A stretch of 64,000 nucleotides of DNA from Achromobacter sp. Marseille-Q4962. Its GTDB lineage: Bacteria > Pseudomonadota > Gammaproteobacteria > Burkholderiales > Burkholderiaceae_B. Position numbers and translations under genes: made by a program. Shown piece by piece: positions 56,736-64,000 of this stretch. Below the pieces are notes generated by a model. That model was given only the letters and a program-made list of their open reading frames with translations. It did no database searches and was not told where the DNA came from. The stretch's first letter is position 1. Every line of letters starts with the position of its first letter. Location of the stretch: the NCBI RefSeq assembly GCF_943737005.1, contig NZ_CALSFU010000005.1:1-64000 (forward strand). The letters run 5' to 3'.

Positions 56736-58106
56736 CTAGTACACGTCGCGGCGGTAGCCGCCTTCGTGCTGCAGGGCCAGCAGGCGCTCTGCGCCCAGGA
56801 TCTCGCGCAAGGCCGCGTCCACGCCCGCGGCCATGCCTTGCAGGCTGCCGCAGACGTAGATCGCGGCGCCCGCTTCCACCCATTGCCGCAGCTGCGCCGC
56901 CTGCTCGGCCAGCACGTGCTGGACGTAGCGGCGCCGGGGCTGGTCGCGCGAGTAGACGCGGTCGGCGCGCGCCAGGGTGCCGTCGGCCAGCCAGGCTTCG
57001 ATTTCGGCGTTGCAGAAGGCGTCGCGGGCGGCGCTGCGTTCGCCGAAGATCAGCCAGTTGCTCCGATGCCCGGCGGCGCGGCGCTGCTTGATGTGGGCGC
57101 GCAGGCCGGCCAGCCCGGTGCCGTTGCCCACGAGAATGAGCGGCCGCCCGTCCGCGGGCGCATGGAAATTGCGATTGACCCGCACGCGCAGCTCGATCTC
57201 GTCGCCGATGCGGGCGATTTCGGTGAGCCAGCCGCTGCCCAGCCCCAGGCTGCCGTCGGGCGCGCGCATCTGGCGCACCAGCAGTTGCAGGCAGCCATCC
57301 TGCGGCAGCGAGGCGATGGAATATTCACGGTGGGGCAACCGTTGGCCGCCGCGCTCGCGGCGCGGGCCGATTTCGGCGATGTCGCCCGCCTGCCACGCGG
57401 CGCGCGCGCCGTCGCCGGGCGCGAGGGACACGAGGTAGCACGGCCCTCCCTCGCTGCCGGGGTTGAGCAGGACGCGGCCGCTCAGCCGCCAGGCGTCGTA
57501 AGCCGGGGCCTCCCAGTCGGGCAGGTCGCTGCGGCCGGCCAGCAGGCCCAGATGGTGCTGCCAGTGCCGCAGCGCCGCGGCGTCGCCGTTGTCCACCTCC
57601 ACCCGGTCAAAGAGCGGAGCCGCGCCGCGCGCCCGCAGCCATTCGTCCAGTTGGCGGCCGAAGCCGCAGAAGTTCGCGTAGCCGCTGTCGCCCAGGGCCA
57701 GCACGGCGTATTGCAGGCCTTCCAGCGCGCCGCCTGTGGCGGCGTCCATGCGGTCCGCGAAGGGCGCGGCGGCGTCGGGCGGATCGCCTTCGCCATAGGT
57801 GCTCGCCACGAACAGCACCCGGCCGTGGTGCGCGAGGCGGGCCGGATCGAGCTGGCCCAGCGCCACCGTCCGCACGGCCAGCCCCCCGGCGCGCAGCGTG
57901 TCGGCGGTCTGCGCGGCCAGGGTTTCGGCGTAGCCGGTCTGGCTGGCGTGCGCGACCAGTACGGCGCCTTCGCCCGGCGCCGTGTCCAGGGCGCGCAGCG
58001 CCCGGGTCCGGGCGGCGGCCTCGCGGCGCGAACGGCGCCACGCCCAGGCGCACAGCAGCAGCCAGGCCAGCACCACGCACGCGGCGGCAATCCCGCGTTG
58101 CATCAT
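56736..58106 (-). CDS. Membrane-anchored flavodoxin/ferredoxin reductase fusion (CysJ-like)
   Basis: A 456-residue protein. One N-terminal membrane helix (AAACVVLAWLLLCAWAW) is followed by a flavodoxin domain (about 45-190: VLVAHASQTGYAETLAAQTADTL, FVASTYGEGDPPDAA, AVLALGDSGYANFCGFGRQLDEWL) and a NADPH-ferredoxin reductase domain (FAD motif REYSIAS, about residue 270; LILVGNGTGLAGLRAHI; C-terminal AIYVCGSLQGMA). It should pass electrons from NAD(P)H through FAD and FMN on the cytosolic face. Start ATG 58106 overlaps the apbE stop as ATGA. It is the last gene of the Fur-linked operon. Confidence 0.88.
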   Translation of the reverse strand: MMQRGIAAACVVLAWLLLCAWAWRRSRREAAARTRALRALDTAPGEGAVLVAHASQTGYAETLAAQTADTLRAGGLAVRTVALGQLDPARLAHHGRVLFVASTYGEGDPPDAAAPFADRMDAATGGALEGLQYAVLALGDSGYANFCGFGRQLDEWLRARGAAPLFDRVEVDNGDAAALRHWQHHLGLLAGRSDLPDWEAPAYDAWRLSGRVLLNPGSEGGPCYLVSLAPGDGARAAWQAGDIAEIGPRRERGGQRLPHREYSIASLPQDGCLQLLVRQMRAPDGSLGLGSGWLTEIARIGDEIELRVRVNRNFHAPADGRPLILVGNGTGLAGLRAHIKQRRAAGHRSNWLIFGERSAARDAFCNAEIEAWLADGTLARADRVYSRDQPRRRYVQHVLAEQAAQLRQWVEAGAAIYVCGSLQGMAAGVDAALREILGAERLLALQHEGGYRRDVY

Positions 58107-59158
58107 GGGCATCGGCCGGTGTTCGCCAGCGCTTCGAACGCCGGCGTGGCCAATACGCGCCAGTCTTGCGCGCCGCGCAGGATGTACAGGGCCGCGAGGC
58201 CGCGGCGGCGCGCGTAGTCCAGGCCTTCCCGCGGCCCCAGCACCGTCAGCGCCGTGGCCAGCGCGTCGGCTTCCATGCAGCCCCGGTGCGCCACGGTGAC
58301 CGACGCCACTTCCCGCGGCACGGGCCGCCCGCTGCGCGGGTCGAGCGTATGGCCGAAGCGCGCGGCGCCCGCGCCGGCATGGCGGCGGTAGTCGCCGGAG
58401 GTGGCGATGCTCAGGTCGCGCAGCGGCAGGGCCAGGGCGTGGCTGTCGCTGGCGTCGGGCAGTTCCACCGCCACGCGCCAGGGATGCCCGTCGGGCCGCA
58501 GGCCGCGGGCGCGCAGCTCGCCGCCCACTTCCACCAGGTAGTGGCGCACGCCCAGGGCGTCCAGCGCCCAGGCGGCGCAATCCACGCCGTAGCCCTTGGC
58601 GATGGAGGAAAGATCCAGGTAGACGCCGCCGGGCTGCAGCGCGGCGCGGCGCTGCGGATCGAGCGCCACGCGCCGCCAGCCGCAGCGCGCGCGGGCCGCT
58701 TCGATGGCGGCGGCCGAGGGCGGTTCGTGCGCGCGCTGGTGCGGACCGAAACCCCAGGCGTTGACCAGCGGCCCGACCGTGGCGTCATACGCGCCGCCGG
58801 TGTCCTCGGCCAGGGCCTGCGCATGGGCCAGCACATGGAAAAACGCGTCCGGCAGCACGCGCCAGCCGGCTTCGGCCTGGTTGTAGCGGGTAATGTCGGA
58901 GTCCGGTTCCCAGGTGCTCATCTGCGCGACGACTCGGTCCAGCGCGGCCTGGATGGCGCGCCGCGCGCGGTCCTGGCCCAGGCCGGCCGGCGCGGCCAGG
59001 CGCGCTGACCACGTGGTGCCCATGGTGGCCCCGGCCAGCGCCATGGGCGAGGCCCCCAGGGCGGCCGGCGGCGGCGGCGCGGCGCCCAGGCGCGCGGGCG
59101 CCGCGCCGCGCGGCGCATAGGAGGGCGCTGCGGCGCCCGCTGGCGGCTTGGCGGACAT
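58103..59158 (-). CDS. apbE: FAD:protein FMN transferase (ApbE)
   Basis: A 351-residue ApbE protein: GATMGTTWSARL, MSTWEPDSDITRYN, GGAYDATVGPLVNAWGFGP, YLDLSSIAKGYGVDCAAWALDALG, and SIATSGDYRR near the Mg/FAD site. The enzyme attaches FMN covalently to a Thr in D-x-x-S/T-G-A-S/T motifs; the DUF2271 protein two genes upstream has exactly such a motif. No signal peptide or lipobox is present, only an Ala/Pro-rich N-terminus, unlike the usual periplasmic ApbE. Its start is ATG 59158. Confidence 0.9.
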   Translation of the reverse strand: MSAKPPAGAAAPSYAPRGAAPARLGAAPPPPAALGASPMALAGATMGTTWSARLAAPAGLGQDRARRAIQAALDRVVAQMSTWEPDSDITRYNQAEAGWRVLPDAFFHVLAHAQALAEDTGGAYDATVGPLVNAWGFGPHQRAHEPPSAAAIEAARARCGWRRVALDPQRRAALQPGGVYLDLSSIAKGYGVDCAAWALDALGVRHYLVEVGGELRARGLRPDGHPWRVAVELPDASDSHALALPLRDLSIATSGDYRRHAGAGAARFGHTLDPRSGRPVPREVASVTVAHRGCMEADALATALTVLGPREGLDYARRRGLAALYILRGAQDWRVLATPAFEALANTGRCP

Positions 59159-59175
59159 GCGGCTCGCGTCGCGCC

Positions 59176-59976
59176 TCAGGGCTGCAGCACTTCGAGCGTG
59201 CCGGAGTAGGACAGGCGGCGCTTGGTCGCCTTGGGCACGCTCACCTTGGCGTCTTCGGCGCGCGCTTCCACCCAGTACAGGCCCGGCTGCGGCCATTTCA
59301 CCGAGAACTTGCCGTTCTTGTCCGTCTTGAGCTCGATTTCGCCGATCTTGTCGCGGTAGCGGCTGCCGCCGGGCACCACGGTGACGCCCAGGTCGGCCGC
59401 GGGCTGGCCGTCCAGCAGGAACTGGAAGGTGGCTTCCTCGCCGGCGTACAGGTCGTTGGGATGCGTGACGGGCGCCAGCTCCAGGCCGCGTCCCACGGGC
59501 TTGACCGGGGTGGGCTTGCCGGCCGTGACGAAGGTTTCCACGCGTCCCGCGCTCTGCGAGACTTCGAGGTCGTCGGCCTTGGCCGGCAGGGCCTTCTCCA
59601 GGCCCTCGGGCTTGCCGAAATAGCGCTTGGGCTTGCCGTCTTCCTTCCAGCGGGCGAACACGCCTTCGTTGACCACGGCGACGCGGTAGGTGCCGCTCTG
59701 CTTCAACTGCAGGTCGAAGGTGCTGCGCAGCTTGCCGCGGTTGACGTTCTCGGCTTCGGCGGCGCTGCCGTCGGGCGCCGTCACGGCCAGGCCGTCCAGC
59801 CGCAGCGGGGCGTGGTTGAAATAGAACTTGTCGTTGCCCACGGCGGCGTCCACGGTGATCCAGCTGTCGACGCCGGACAGCACGGTGGAGGACGGCACCA
59901 TCCAGGTGTCGTGCGCCTGCGAGGCGAAGGGCAGGGCCAGCGCCAGGGCGGCGGCGAGTTTCAGGGCGGATTTCAT
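59176..59976 (-). CDS. DUF4198 family periplasmic protein
   Basis: A 266-residue exported protein. The signal peptide ends after SQA (residue 21) and the mature protein starts HDTWMVPSSTVLSG, the typical N-terminal His of DUF4198 proteins. The rest is mostly beta: ITVDAAVGNDKFYFNHAPLR, VYRVAVVNEGVFARWKEDGKPKRYFG-like segments, then an Ig-like domain (YAGEEATFQFLLDGQPAADLGVTVVPGG, GKFSVKWPQPGLYWVEAR). These proteins are suspected to bind metal ions, sometimes as NikM-like partners. It is in the operon between DUF2271 and apbE. Confidence 0.85.
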   Translation of the reverse strand: MKSALKLAAALALALPFASQAHDTWMVPSSTVLSGVDSWITVDAAVGNDKFYFNHAPLRLDGLAVTAPDGSAAEAENVNRGKLRSTFDLQLKQSGTYRVAVVNEGVFARWKEDGKPKRYFGKPEGLEKALPAKADDLEVSQSAGRVETFVTAGKPTPVKPVGRGLELAPVTHPNDLYAGEEATFQFLLDGQPAADLGVTVVPGGSRYRDKIGEIELKTDKNGKFSVKWPQPGLYWVEARAEDAKVSVPKATKRRLSYSGTLEVLQP

Positions 59977-59996
59977 ATAGCGCTCCCGTCGTGGGT

Positions 59997-60512
59997 TCAG
60001 GGTTTGAGGTCGAGGGCGATGGCGCCCAGTTCGTGTTCGCCTTGCGCGCCCAGCGTCTCGGCCTTCTGCGGCGGCCATTCGAACGGGATGCGCAGGAGTT
60101 CGCGGCCGCCCACTTCGCGCGCGGCTTCGATCACGACCGCGTACTTGCCGGGCTTGAGGGCGGACAGCGGCTTGGCGGACGACTGGAAGGCCAGGGCGTG
60201 CCTGCCGGCGGGCTTGGTCGCGCCGCTCACGCCGTCCACCGGGAACTGCTGGTTGCGGCCGCTGCGCCGCCACCATTGGCGCATGTCCTTGAGCCACTCG
60301 GTGCCTTCGTTGTTCTTCTTGGCCACGTCGTACCAGACCGCGAGATCGGTGGCCACGCTCTGGTCGGGGTTCTCGATCCAGATGGCCACGTAGGGGCGGT
60401 GGTACTCCGCCACGTCCAGGCGCGGGATTTCGACGGAGAGATTCAGGTCGGCGGCGTGGGCCGTCCGGAGGATGGCGCCGGCGAGCAGGGCCGGCAACAG
60501 CAGTTTGCGCAT
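59997..60512 (-). CDS. DUF2271 periplasmic protein with an ApbE flavinylation motif
   Basis: A 171-residue protein with a signal peptide of about 20 residues (cleavage after AHA). The mature part: LNLSVEIPRLDVAEYHRPYVAIWIENPDQ, LAVWYDVAKKNNEGTEWLKDMRQWWRR, then DGVSGAT (residues 93-99), the D-x-x-S-G-A-T motif to which ApbE joins FMN (Thr99), and GKYAVVIEAAREVGGRELLRIPFEWPP. It should therefore be a periplasmic flavoprotein. It lies directly after the PepSY gene and before DUF4198 in the operon. Confidence 0.87.
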   Translation of the reverse strand: MRKLLLPALLAGAILRTAHAADLNLSVEIPRLDVAEYHRPYVAIWIENPDQSVATDLAVWYDVAKKNNEGTEWLKDMRQWWRRSGRNQQFPVDGVSGATKPAGRHALAFQSSAKPLSALKPGKYAVVIEAAREVGGRELLRIPFEWPPQKAETLGAQGEHELGAIALDLKP

Positions 60513-60538
60513 GGAGGTCTCCAGGGCGGATCGCGGGT

Positions 60539-61165
60539 TCAATGAATGAAGATCAAGGCGAGCACCACGGGAATCACCACCCCCAGCCCCACCATGGGCC
60601 AGGTAGCGGCGCGGTTGCCCGCGTGCATCTTGAGCAGCAGCAGCCCGGTCAGGGAAAAGACCAGACAGGCCACGGCGAAGACATCCAGGAACCAGCTCCA
60701 GGCCGCGCCGGTGTTGCGGCCCTTGTGGAGGTCGTTCAGGTAGGAGATCCAGCCGCGGTCGGTGCGCTCGTATTCGACGTCGCCGCTGGCGAGGTCGATG
60801 GAAAGCCAGGCGTCGCCGCCCGCGCGGGGCATCGAAACGTAGATCTCGTCGGCCGACCATTCGGCCGGGCGGCCGGCGGAGTCGGCGCCGAGTTCGCCGT
60901 CGAGCCATAGCGCCACTTCCGCCGGCAGCGGAGTCTTTTTGGAGGGAGGAGGCGCCTGCAGCCGCTGTAGCTGCGTCTCGGGCAGGCGCGCCTGGCGGTG
61001 CGTGACCCGGGGCTTGGACTCGATATGCGAGGCGTTGTTGAGCGTGAGCCCCGTTACCGCGAACAGCAGCATGCCCAGCAGGCACAGGGCCGAGCTGATC
61101 CAATGCCATTGGTGCAGCGTCTTGAGCCAATAAGCGCGCCGCCGGGTGGGAGTCTGGTTGTCCAT
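60539..61165 (-). CDS. PepSY-domain inner-membrane protein
   Basis: A 208-residue membrane protein. The first helix (LKTLHQWHWISSALCLLGMLLFAVTGLTL) carries H18 and H21; a periplasmic PepSY-like domain (IYVSMPRAGGDAWLSIDLASGDVEYE) follows; LNDLHKGRNTGAAWSWFLDVFAVACLVFSLTGLLLL and a last helix complete it. The His pairs in the helices resemble haem ligands of PepSY electron-transfer proteins. It could move electrons across the membrane to the flavinylated DUF2271 protein. It is the first gene behind a Fur-like box. Confidence 0.87.
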   Translation of the reverse strand: MDNQTPTRRRAYWLKTLHQWHWISSALCLLGMLLFAVTGLTLNNASHIESKPRVTHRQARLPETQLQRLQAPPPSKKTPLPAEVALWLDGELGADSAGRPAEWSADEIYVSMPRAGGDAWLSIDLASGDVEYERTDRGWISYLNDLHKGRNTGAAWSWFLDVFAVACLVFSLTGLLLLKMHAGNRAATWPMVGLGVVIPVVLALIFIH

Positions 61166-61201
61166 GGAGTAGGGGTCTGCAAGCGGCGGATTCTAGCATT
61201 T

Positions 61202-61220
61202 AATGAGAATGACTCTTATG
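61202..61220. promoter_or_regulatory. Fur-like box before the PepSY operon
   Basis: AATGAGAATGACTCTTATG, an imperfect inverted repeat resembling the Fur consensus GATAATGATAATCATTATC, lies 37 bp upstream of the PepSY start. Iron would repress the operon. Confidence 0.65.
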
Positions 61221-61367
61221 TGTGAAGCCGCGGCCGCGGCGCGCAGAAATTTCAGGCGGTTTCGGCGCGCCGCGGCCGCCGGCGTCCGCGCGCGCCGGGC
61301 GGCCGCGTGGCGCGATCCGGCGACTCGGGGATAACATAGGTCACCGTTACCGATGCCGGAGGTTGCC

Positions 61368-61922
61368 ATGCTCGACCAAGACGCCGTCAATTCCATGGGC
61401 CGCCACTGGGGCTGGATAGCCTTGCGCGGCGTGATCGCCATCCTGTTCGGACTGATGGCCATGGCCATGCCGGGCATCACGCTGTCCGCGCTGGTGCTGG
61501 TCTGGGGCGCGTTCGCCCTGGCCGACGGCGTGCTGGCGCTGGTGGCCGGCCTGCGCATCCGCGAGCAGGGCAAGCCGCTGTGGGCGCTGGTGGTGGTGGG
61601 CGTGCTGGGCGTGGCGGCCGGCGTGGCCACGTTCCTGTGGCCGGGGCTCACGGCCCTGGTTCTGCTCTACATCATTGCTTTCTGGGCGCTGGTGTCGGGC
61701 GTGTTCCAGATCGTCGCGGCGGTGCGCTTTCGCAAGGAAATGCGCAACGAATGGCTGGTGGCGCTGTCGGGCGTGATATCCGTGGTGTTCGGCCTGATGC
61801 TGCTGGCGCAGCCCGGCGCGGGCGCGCTGGCGGTGGTGTGGGTCATCGGGCTGTATGCGCTCTTTTTCGGCGCGCTGCTGCTGGCTTTCGCATTCCGGCT
61901 CAAGCGGCACGGCGCGGCCTGA
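61368..61922 (+). CDS. HdeD-family membrane protein
   Basis: A 184-residue protein with six predicted helices: WGWIALRGVIAILFGLMAMAMPGITLSALVLVWGAFALADGVLALVAG, then VGVLGVAAGVATFLWPGLTALVLLYIIAFWALVSGVFQIVAAVRFRKEM, and VISVVFGLMLLAQPGAGALAVVWVIGLYALFFGALLLAFAF. E. coli HdeD acts in acid resistance. GGAGG five bases before ATG 61368 decides the start over ATG 61353. It is divergent from the PepSY operon. Confidence 0.88.
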   Translation: MLDQDAVNSMGRHWGWIALRGVIAILFGLMAMAMPGITLSALVLVWGAFALADGVLALVAGLRIREQGKPLWALVVVGVLGVAAGVATFLWPGLTALVLLYIIAFWALVSGVFQIVAAVRFRKEMRNEWLVALSGVISVVFGLMLLAQPGAGALAVVWVIGLYALFFGALLLAFAFRLKRHGAA

Positions 61923-62018
61923 GCGCGGCGCCGGCCCGGCCCGCGCGGGTTCCGCTGCATTTCCTGGACACGGGCCTGGCCATTGCGGCGCGGCTGCGCC
62001 AGGGCGCGTCGGCGGGCC

Positions 62019-63353
62019 TTACGGTTGCGGGGCCTGCGCGCGCGGATTGAGCACGCGAGCGGCCTGCAGCCCGCTCGCGACCGCGCCTTCCAGCACGCCG
62101 GGGTAGCCCGTGTCGGTCCAGTCGCCCGCGAGCGCCAGGGTGGGCCAGGGCGTGGTGTTCAGCGGGCGGCTCAGGCCCGGCACCGCCGCGAAGGTGGCGC
62201 GTTTTTCGATGAACAGCTCGGCCGCCGACGGCTCAGGCATGGGGGGCAGGCGAGCCGGATGCGCCGACGCCTGCTCGGCCACCTGGTCGGCCAGCGCCTC
62301 GATGACCTGGGGGCGCTGGGTCTCGGCGATGCCGGCCGCCGCGCTCACCACGACCGCCAGCTCGCCGGCCTTGGCGTCGCCCAGGATCTGGGCGCGATCG
62401 AATACCCATTGGCCGAGATGGCCCCGGGCGTGGTCTTCGCGCAGCATCATCATGGGCTCGGGCAAGCGCCACGGCGCCGACAGCCGCAGGTTCAGCGTGG
62501 CGATGGGCTGGTACTCGAAAGACTTGAGCGCGGCCAGCAGGCCCTCGGCGCCCGCCTCGCGCAACGGACCGGCCAGCAGCCGCGCCGCGTGCGCCGGCTG
62601 GATGGCCAGCACCGCCGCGTCGAAACGCTCCTGGTTGATGTCGATGCCGTCGGCCGACGGACGCAATTGCCGCACGGTGCTGCCGTAGCGCATCGTGACC
62701 TGGCGCGCGGCCGCGTCCGGCCACAGGGCGGAAAGGTCGGTGCAGGGCAGCAGCAGGTCGCTGTGCTCGCGCTTGCCCGCCAGGCTGTCGCGCAGCACGT
62801 GCGCGAACAGCGCGGCGCTGGCGGCGGCGACCGGGGTGTTCAGCGCCGCCAGGCAGATCGGCTCCCACACCTGGCGGACGAGGCCTTCGGGCTGCGCGTG
62901 ATACTGCATGAGCTGCGCCACCGTCCATTCGCGCGGCGCGGCCCAGCCCATGCGTTTGAGTCCGCGCATCAGGCGCAGCATCGACAGGCGCTCGTTCCAG
63001 GACAGGCCGCGCGCGCCCAGCGCGGCGGCGGCCAGGTGCAGGGGAGCGGGCAGGCGCGGGGCCGACAGGCGGAAGCGCCCGTCCAGGCTGGCCAGCCGCA
63101 GCGGCCGGCGCATGAGCAGCGCGTCGGGATTGCGGCCGACCCGCCGCATGACCGCCAGCGTGCGGCGGTAGGCGCCGCAAAGCAGGTGCTGGCCGTTGTC
63201 CAGGGGCGCGTCGAATCCGCCGGTGAACACGCGGCGGGCGCGCCCGCCGGGGGTGTGCCCGGCTTCGAACACGGTGACTTTCGCGCCGGCTTCGCGCAGG
63301 GCGACGCTGGCGGCCAGGCCGGCCCAGCCGGCGCCGATGACGGCGGCTTTCAT
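62019..63353 (-). CDS. hpnE: Hydroxysqualene dehydroxylase HpnE
   Basis: A 444-residue FAD-dependent amine oxidase-fold protein: dinucleotide site AVIGAGWAGLAASVALREAG (residues 4-23), VFEAGHTPGGRARR, LDNGQHLLCGAYRRTL, and near the C-terminus LALAGDWTDTGYPGVLEGAVASGLQAA. Length and motifs match HpnE, which converts hydroxysqualene to squalene in hopanoid synthesis. The ATG overlaps the hpnD stop by ATGA, so the genes are coupled. hpnC is expected beyond the window edge. Confidence 0.9.
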   Translation of the reverse strand: MKAAVIGAGWAGLAASVALREAGAKVTVFEAGHTPGGRARRVFTGGFDAPLDNGQHLLCGAYRRTLAVMRRVGRNPDALLMRRPLRLASLDGRFRLSAPRLPAPLHLAAAALGARGLSWNERLSMLRLMRGLKRMGWAAPREWTVAQLMQYHAQPEGLVRQVWEPICLAALNTPVAAASAALFAHVLRDSLAGKREHSDLLLPCTDLSALWPDAAARQVTMRYGSTVRQLRPSADGIDINQERFDAAVLAIQPAHAARLLAGPLREAGAEGLLAALKSFEYQPIATLNLRLSAPWRLPEPMMMLREDHARGHLGQWVFDRAQILGDAKAGELAVVVSAAAGIAETQRPQVIEALADQVAEQASAHPARLPPMPEPSAAELFIEKRATFAAVPGLSRPLNTTPWPTLALAGDWTDTGYPGVLEGAVASGLQAARVLNPRAQAPQP

Positions 63354-64000
63354 CGCGACAGCCTGCGGACCAGGCCGCGCCCGCCGCCCACCCAGGTCTT
63401 CCAGGCCAGCCAGAGCTTGCGCAGCGGCGTGAGGGAAATGCGCTGGTGCAGCACCTGCCAGCCGTCGCGCTCGATTTCGTCGAGCAGGGCATGGTAGATG
63501 GCCGCCATCATCAGGCCGGGCCGCTGGGCGCGGCGGTCGGCCTCGGGCAGGAGCTGCATGGCCTCGCGGTAGAGCGTCCGCGTCCGCTCGGCCTGGAAGC
63601 GCATGAGCGCCGCAAAACGTTCCGAGTATCGGCCGTTGATGATGTCGGCCGCCTTCACATCGAATTGCTGCATGTCGTTGACCGGGATGTAGATGCGTCC
63701 GCGCCGCGCGTCGTCGCCCACGTCGCGAATGATGTTCGTCATCTGGAAGGCCAGGCCCAGTTTCTCGGCATACTGCAGCGTGCGGGGATCGGTGTAGCCG
63801 AAGATCCCGGCCGACAGCTCGCCCACCACGCCGGCCGCGTGCCAGCAGTATTTGCGCAGGCCGGGCCAGTCCAGGTAGCGGGTCTGGTCGAGGTCCATTT
63901 CCATGCCCTCGATCACCGCCAGCAGCCGCTCCCGCGTGATGCCGCAGGGCGCCAGGTGCGGCTGCAGGGCGCGCGTGACGGGGTGGTCGGGCCGGCCGTC
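63350..64000 (-). CDS. hpnD: Presqualene diphosphate synthase HpnD, 5' end outside the window
   Basis: The C-terminal 216 codons of a squalene/phytoene synthase-fold protein enter from the window end. YLDWPGLRKYCWHAAGVVGELSAGIFGY and LGLAFQMTNIIRDVGDDARRGRIYIP include the second aspartate motif (DxxxD) and are close to HpnD. The enzyme condenses two farnesyl diphosphates to presqualene diphosphate. The stop overlaps the hpnE ATG. The first aspartate-rich motif lies outside the window. Confidence 0.9.
   Translation of the reverse strand, partial: DGRPDHPVTRALQPHLAPCGITRERLLAVIEGMEMDLDQTRYLDWPGLRKYCWHAAGVVGELSAGIFGYTDPRTLQYAEKLGLAFQMTNIIRDVGDDARRGRIYIPVNDMQQFDVKAADIINGRYSERFAALMRFQAERTRTLYREAMQLLPEADRRAQRPGLMMAAIYHALLDEIERDGWQVLHQRISLTPLRKLWLAWKTWVGGGRGLVRRLSR

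Overview
The window is high-GC chromosomal DNA of a beta-proteobacterium. The best fit is Alcaligenaceae, in the Bordetella/Achromobacter group. The reasons are gene content: several Bug (TctC-type) periplasmic binding proteins beside LysR or IclR regulators and hydrolases, an Fnr/Btr-type regulator next to clpB, the hopanoid genes hpnD and hpnE, and a PchR-like siderophore locus. These are family-level recognitions from reading the sequence. No database was searched.

Layout. 1-5.3 kb: the right end of an IS3-family element interrupts a bug gene, followed by an IclR regulator, small stress-type genes, a MerR regulator with a SoxR-box-like promoter, and a class C beta-lactamase whose probable start is one base out of frame at a T10 tract. 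5.4-9.3 kb: a methionine importer (metQNI) with a PLP-dependent sulfur amino acid enzyme. 9.4-14.1 kb: PPK2, an Hsp15-like protein, and a LysR/amidohydrolase/Bug unit. 14.2-24.1 kb: a YddA/SbmA-like ABC exporter-fold protein behind a CTTAAG-N5-CTTAAG box, nadX, adenine deaminase, a lytic transglycosylase, an M14 peptidase, and an AT-rich gene-poor island. 24.6-32.2 kb: an M81 metallopeptidase, a five-gene oligopeptide ABC importer and a decayed amidase, probably one transcription unit.

32.4-43 kb: assorted small genes, then a siderophore locus (AraC/PchR-like regulator, Fur box with 21-bp-spaced direct repeats, TonB-dependent receptor, cupin, RhtX/FptX-like permease), then an Hsp70-like protein, a Nudix hydrolase and a ferredoxin. 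43-50.5 kb: an MHS-type transporter, an alpha/beta hydrolase, fnr, clpB, and an array of 83-84-bp terminator-like repeats. 50.4-56.7 kb: a TetR regulator facing an operon (UPF0261 protein, PEP-hydrolase-like TIM barrel, SRPBCC protein), with a palindrome exactly filling the promoter spacer, then a LysR regulator facing a D-aminoacylase and a third Bug protein.

56.7-61.2 kb: a five-gene leftward operon behind a Fur-like box: a PepSY membrane protein, a DUF2271 protein carrying the ApbE flavinylation motif DGVSGAT, a DUF4198 protein, an ApbE FMN transferase and a membrane-anchored flavodoxin/ferredoxin-reductase fusion. Together they look like an iron-regulated electron relay from cytosolic NAD(P)H to a flavinylated periplasmic protein. 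This is the most interesting system in the window. The end holds an HdeD-like protein and the hopanoid genes hpnE and hpnD, the latter cut by the window edge.
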